Shown here: positions 60,756-64,000 of the stretch, one piece after another
How the letters are laid out: every line of letters begins with the position of its first letter
How positions within the stretch are numbered: the first letter of the stretch is position 1
Source of the DNA: Armatimonadota bacterium
GTDB taxonomy: Bacteria; Armatimonadota; UBA5829; DSUL01
Reading direction: 5' to 3'
NCBI GenBank assembly: GCA_020846715.1
Contig: JADLDK010000026.1
Span: 1 to 64,000, forward strand
Length of the DNA stretch: 64,000 nt
Made by a program: the position numbers and the translations under genes
The notes under the pieces: model-generated
What the model was told of the DNA's origin: nothing
What the model saw: the letters and a program-made list of their open reading frames with translations, nothing else
Database searches by the model: none

Positions 60756-60831
60756 CGCCGGCCGGCTCAGAGTAAGAGCAGGCCAACAACTGACATTGGC
60801 CGGCGCGTTTCTTTTGTGGGGCGCGCCGGCC
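60756..60831 (+). promoter_or_regulatory. Two mutually exclusive GC-rich hairpins, possible attenuator
   Basis: GGCCGGCG (60798-60805) can pair back with CGCCGGCC (60756-60763), leaving CGTTTCTTTTG after it like a terminator, or GGCCGGCGCG (60798-60807) can pair forward with CGCGCCGGCC (60822-60831), placing the T-rich stretch in its loop. It lies in the 261-nt gap before the pseudopilin gene; the rest of the gap shows no gene. Confidence 0.45.
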
Positions 60832-60971
60832 AGAACTCTTGGGCAGCGCGAGTGCGTGTATCAGTCACCACTGCACACCGGACAAACTGATGCACAGAAA
60901 CCGTGCGGATTGGACCTCTTCTTGCCCCGGTTGGTAACTGCCGATTGGCAAGATCAGGAGGCACACACGAC

Positions 60972-61739
60972 ATGAGATTCTACGGCAAACTCACAGAAAG
61001 ATATTCACTGGCCCGATCGACGCAGGCCAGCCCTGTGCGACCGCGGCCGTGTGACCGCGGCTTCACGCTCATTGAGCTTCTGGTGGTCATCGCCATTATC
61101 GCAATTCTCGCCGCCATCCTCTTTCCGGTTTTCGGACGCGCGAAGGAGAAGGCGTGGCAGGCAAGCTGCGCCTCCAACTGCAAGCAGCTAGCGACCGCCG
61201 TCATTTTGTATCTCGAAGACTATAAGGGCCACCTTCCGACTTTCACTTACAACACACAGTGGAAGCAGTTGGAGACGGACAATATCCTTCGCTATGTGAA
61301 GTCCGAGGAAGCGTTCCACTGCCCGGCGGCCAATGGCGCCAACAGCGCGCAAAACCCGCCAAAAAACGCCAGTGAGAACTGGAAGAACAGCTTCGGCCAT
61401 ACCTTCGCCGCGCCTGAGCGCCCGGGGTGGCGCTACACGGATTACAAGATGATGGACAACGGCTATCTGCCAGGGATGTCCCAGTCCGAGATCCGCAACA
61501 CAACATGGCTGGTCATTGTCATAGACAACACGGACTGGATGCCCAGACATCCGCAGGGACGGCAGGCGAACAAGAATGATGGCGGCAACAACATCGGCTT
61601 TCTGGACGGGCATGTCCAGCACTTTGCGAAAGCCCGTTACAACGACGGGGTGAAGCGGGGAGGATCCGACTACGATGACGCGGGCGCAACGCCCTTCTGG
61701 AACTGGGGGCTGGACAGGATCTACTGGATTCCGGAATGA
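60972..61739 (+). CDS. Pseudopilin-like protein with prepilin cleavage site
   Basis: A 255-residue protein. A 33-residue leader (RFYGKLTERYSLARSTQASPVRPRPCDR) ends in GFTLIELLVVIAIIAILAAILFPVFGRA, the type III/IV prepilin motif with Glu+5. The C-terminal part is like DUF1559-type proteins with WRYTDYKMMDNGYLPGMSQSEIRNTTWLVIVIDNTDW and an H-x-DG-type NNIGFLDGHVQHFAK. ATG 60972 follows AGGAGG (60957-60962). The stop overlaps the next gene's ATG (ATGA at 61736-61739), so translation is coupled. Location at a pilus or type II-like secretion assembly is inferred. Confidence 0.88.
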   Translation: MRFYGKLTERYSLARSTQASPVRPRPCDRGFTLIELLVVIAIIAILAAILFPVFGRAKEKAWQASCASNCKQLATAVILYLEDYKGHLPTFTYNTQWKQLETDNILRYVKSEEAFHCPAANGANSAQNPPKNASENWKNSFGHTFAAPERPGWRYTDYKMMDNGYLPGMSQSEIRNTTWLVIVIDNTDWMPRHPQGRQANKNDGGNNIGFLDGHVQHFAKARYNDGVKRGGSDYDDAGATPFWNWGLDRIYWIPE

Positions 61740-63028
61740 TTGCGCTTGCGGCGGTCGTGGGAACTCTGTTGGTATTGTCACCAGCCGGGGCGGACCGGCA
61801 CTCCGACCAGGAGTACCTGCGCCGGTGCGCGGCGGACACTTGGAAGTACTTTCAGACGTGCCGCGACCCCCGCACGCAACTCATCTGGGATCATGCCGGG
61901 GACGGTGGAAAGGATCCCGCCCAGTATACTATCCCGACCAACATAGCGCTGGATCTGTGTTGTCAGATAGCCGCCGTGGACCTGGGGCTATGCAGGCCGG
62001 AAGAGGCGAGCTCGCGCGTCGCGGCGCTGCTCAAGACGCTGGAGACGCTCAAGAAGAGTCACGGCTTCTTTCTGAACAGCTACGATACGCAAACGGCTGA
62101 GCCGCTCGCCACCTTTGTGTCGTTTGTGGATAACGGCTGGTTGAGTCTCGCCCTGCTGGTTGTGCGGCAGACTTTTCCGGGTGAGATTGCAGCGGCAGCA
62201 ACAAAGCTTCTGGACGCTCAGGACTATGGCATCTTCTACGATGCAAAGACCGGGCTGATGTTTCACGGCTATCACACGGATAGACGCGACATTCGATACG
62301 GTCACTACGACGTGTTTTGTTCGGAGCCGCGTGCGGCGTCGCTGTACGCCATCTGCAAAGGCGACGTTATCGCCAGGCACTGGTTTCGCATGGAACGCGC
62401 GAAGCCAGCCGAAGGCAAGGGTTACCGTCGGGGCGTCGTGCGGGACTATCTTGGCGTGAAAGTGCCAGAGGGTTACTACCGTTATCGCGGTCTGAAGGTC
62501 TGCCCCAGCTGGGGCGGAAGCATGTTCGAGTTTCTGATGCCGACTCTGTTCATCGACGAGATGAAGCTGGCGCCTCGTAGCCTTGGAGTCAATGACGGCC
62601 GCGCTGTAGACGCTCAGATTGCCTTCGCCCGGGAGCTTGGTCTGGAGGTCTGGGGAATGTCTCCATGCGCCAGTCCGGCGGGCGGATACAGTGAGTATGG
62701 CGCTGCGCCTGTTGGGGTGCAGGGATATTCAGACAGTGCTGTAACCCCGCACGCCTCATTTCTTGCGCTGGCGCTCAGACCGAGGGAGGCGCTGGAAAAC
62801 CTCCGGCAGTTGGAAAAGAGTTACCCAGTTTATGGTGAGTTTGGTTTCCGGGATTCTGTTGACCCCAGAACTGGAGAGGTAGCGCAGGTCTATCTTGCGC
62901 TGGATCAGGCGATGACTCTTCTTGCAATTGACAATTTTCTGAACAAAGGGGCAATTCGCAAACGCGTAATGAAAGATCCGCTGATGAAGGGCGCGCCGCG
63001 GTTGCTCGGGCTGGAGGAGTTCTACTAG
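61736..63028 (+). CDS. Exported glucoamylase-like enzyme (PF10091-like)
   Basis: A 430-residue exported protein. Signal peptide about 1-19 (IALAAVVGTLLVLSPAGA). The alpha/alpha-barrel pattern: DQEYLRRCAADTWKYFQ, IPTNIALDLCCQIAAVDLGL, HGFFLNSYDTQTAEPLATFVSFVDNGWLSLALLVV, CSEPRAASLYAICKGDV, CPSWGGSMFEFLMPTLFIDE, EVWGMSPCASPAGGYSEYGAAPVGVQGY, YGEFGFRDSVDP and YLALDQAMTLLAIDNFLN. It resembles glycoamylase domains and the C-terminal parts of cyclic beta-1,2-glucan enzymes. ATG 61736 overlaps the pseudopilin stop by 4 nt. Substrate is presumably a beta-glucan related to that of the GH144-like enzyme. Confidence 0.85.
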   Translation: MIALAAVVGTLLVLSPAGADRHSDQEYLRRCAADTWKYFQTCRDPRTQLIWDHAGDGGKDPAQYTIPTNIALDLCCQIAAVDLGLCRPEEASSRVAALLKTLETLKKSHGFFLNSYDTQTAEPLATFVSFVDNGWLSLALLVVRQTFPGEIAAAATKLLDAQDYGIFYDAKTGLMFHGYHTDRRDIRYGHYDVFCSEPRAASLYAICKGDVIARHWFRMERAKPAEGKGYRRGVVRDYLGVKVPEGYYRYRGLKVCPSWGGSMFEFLMPTLFIDEMKLAPRSLGVNDGRAVDAQIAFARELGLEVWGMSPCASPAGGYSEYGAAPVGVQGYSDSAVTPHASFLALALRPREALENLRQLEKSYPVYGEFGFRDSVDPRTGEVAQVYLALDQAMTLLAIDNFLNKGAIRKRVMKDPLMKGAPRLLGLEEFY

Positions 63029-63139
63029 CTGGGTGTCAGTTGTGGATTGAGTGGACTCTTTCTTCAGGTTTTCGGCGCCCTTGGGCGCTGTCGAGCGCTG
63101 TGCGGCCCGGGTCACTGTATGGGCTGATTGGATCGGTTA

Positions 63140-64000
63140 GTGGCTAGAAAACAGAGCGAATCAAATATCTACGATGTAGCGATGCTTGCGGGAGTATCGA
63201 AGTCCACTGTATCGCGGGTGCTCAATAATGCGGACTCTGTGCGCGCCAGCACGCGCCGGCAGGTGGAGGAGGCAATGCTGCGTCTGGGTTATCGCCCGAA
63301 CGTTTCGGCGCGGCGTCTGGCTGGTTCCACAGACAGGCGCATCGGCCTCATTCTTCCCTTCTTCACCGAGATGTTTTCATCTTTCTATGTTCACGAGGTG
63401 TTGCTGGGAGTTGGAGAAATTGTCTCCGAGCGTGACGCTGAGCTGCTTTTGCACATCGAGCACAGATCCCCTGATAAGGACGCTCTGGAGAAGAAGCTGT
63501 TTGGAAATGGACAGCTTGGAGGCTGGCTGATCGCGGACGAAAGCATTTCGCATGAGCTGCTGAAGCAGCTTCAGGCCAAAGGCACGCCTTTTGTGTTGCT
63601 CAATCGTTCCGTTGGTCTGCGGGGCGCCTCGGCGGCGGTTGTTGACAACGGGGTTGGAGCCTCTCTGGCGGCCGAGCATCTGATGGATATGGGACATAGA
63701 CGAATTGCCATTCTGGCGGGTGATCTGGCGCTACAGCCCGCCGCAGATCGTGCGAGCGGGTTTGCCTCCGCGCTGGGTTCCCGGGGCCTGACGGTTGAGG
63801 ACGATCTGTGTGTTCAGTGCAACTTCAACCGGGAGATGGCTTACGACGCTGCGCGGCGGATGCTTACGGGTAAGGCCAGACCCACAGCCATTTTTGCCGC
63901 AAGTGACCTGATGGCTTCCGGAGTGTATGAAGCTGCCGCTGCTGAGGATGTTTCAATCCCCGAAGAGCTCTCTGTCGTCGGGTTTGACGATGACGTTCTC
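63140..64000 (+). CDS. LacI-family transcriptional regulator, 3' end missing
   Basis: 287 residues translated before the window edge. N-terminal HTH SNIYDVAMLAGVSKSTVSRVLNNADSVRASTRRQVEEAMLRLGYRPNVSARRLAG, the hinge, then a periplasmic-binding-like sensor domain (RRIGLILPFF, VVDNGVGASLAAEHLMDMGHRRIAILAG, AIFAASDLMASGVYEA, ELSVVGFDDDVL). GTG 63140 is the only start giving the usual N-terminus. It lies 111 nt after the glucoamylase-like gene and is the likely binder of the TGGGAGCGCTCCCA operators at 55.1-55.3 kb; that link is inference. Confidence 0.93.
   Translation, partial: MARKQSESNIYDVAMLAGVSKSTVSRVLNNADSVRASTRRQVEEAMLRLGYRPNVSARRLAGSTDRRIGLILPFFTEMFSSFYVHEVLLGVGEIVSERDAELLLHIEHRSPDKDALEKKLFGNGQLGGWLIADESISHELLKQLQAKGTPFVLLNRSVGLRGASAAVVDNGVGASLAAEHLMDMGHRRIAILAGDLALQPAADRASGFASALGSRGLTVEDDLCVQCNFNREMAYDAARRMLTGKARPTAIFAASDLMASGVYEAAAAEDVSIPEELSVVGFDDDVL

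Overview
The window is a chromosomal stretch of a GC-rich, Gram-negative-type bacterium. Three proteins end in PEP-CTERM sorting signals. There is a prepilin-like protein with the GFTLIELLVVIAIIAILAAILFPVF leader core, several modular secreted glycoside hydrolases, LacI-type regulation and a bacterial family B DNA polymerase. Together these resemble Armatimonadota (Fimbriimonas/Chthonomonas-like), or less likely Planctomycetes-like lineages. This assignment is inference from gene content; no rRNA gene is present. I saw no tRNA, CRISPR array, transposase or prophage gene.

Layout. 0-2 kb: Wzm/Wzt-type polysaccharide ABC exporter (ATPase cut by the window start). 2-9 kb: ComM-like AAA protein, NicO-type metal exporter, and a YhaN/YhaO (SbcCD-like) pair whose ATPase has two membrane helices where a zinc hook would be. 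9-14 kb: aspartate kinase, small membrane protein, M20 peptidase, DHODH-like protein, Gfo/Idh/MocA oxidoreductase. 14-20 kb: GHL6-type hydrolase, an orphan class III nucleotidyl-cyclase-like gene, a secreted clan GH-A-like enzyme, and a PEP-CTERM tail with no gene body. 20-24 kb: family B polymerase, then a sigma-70/LuxR two-gene operon with terminator. 24-25 kb: a compact structured RNA with its own promoter and U-tract, then a PEP-CTERM protein. 25-31 kb: DUF4838 enzyme, lipoprotein, two-component proteins, peroxiredoxin. 31-43 kb: TPR protein, citrate synthase behind a perfect sigma-70 promoter, DNA repair genes (Mpg, PolX/PHP, AlkA), oxidoreductase, pyruvate phosphate dikinase. 43-50 kb: GH51 arabinofuranosidase, MFS pump, HNH protein, a second structured RNA with a consensus promoter, PanD, M48 peptidase.

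50-64 kb is the main accessory region: a secreted polysaccharide-degradation locus. A divergent control region (54.9-55.3 kb) carries two perfect and two degenerate LacI-type operators. To its left is a 1127-aa GHL10-type hydrolase. To its right run a GH144-like glucanase, a carbohydrate-binding protein, a PEP-CTERM protein, a pseudopilin whose stop overlaps the start of a second glucoamylase-like enzyme, and a LacI regulator cut by the window end. Four secreted proteins in the window share a tandem OB-like C-terminal module. Large hairpins without U-tracts lie between genes of the locus and may set expression ratios. I infer that this locus degrades a glucan at the cell surface and is induced through the LacI regulator.

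The most novel items are the two structured RNAs, the shared tandem OB-like module, the orphan cyclase, the PolX with a lost polymerase active site, and the detached PEP-CTERM tail.
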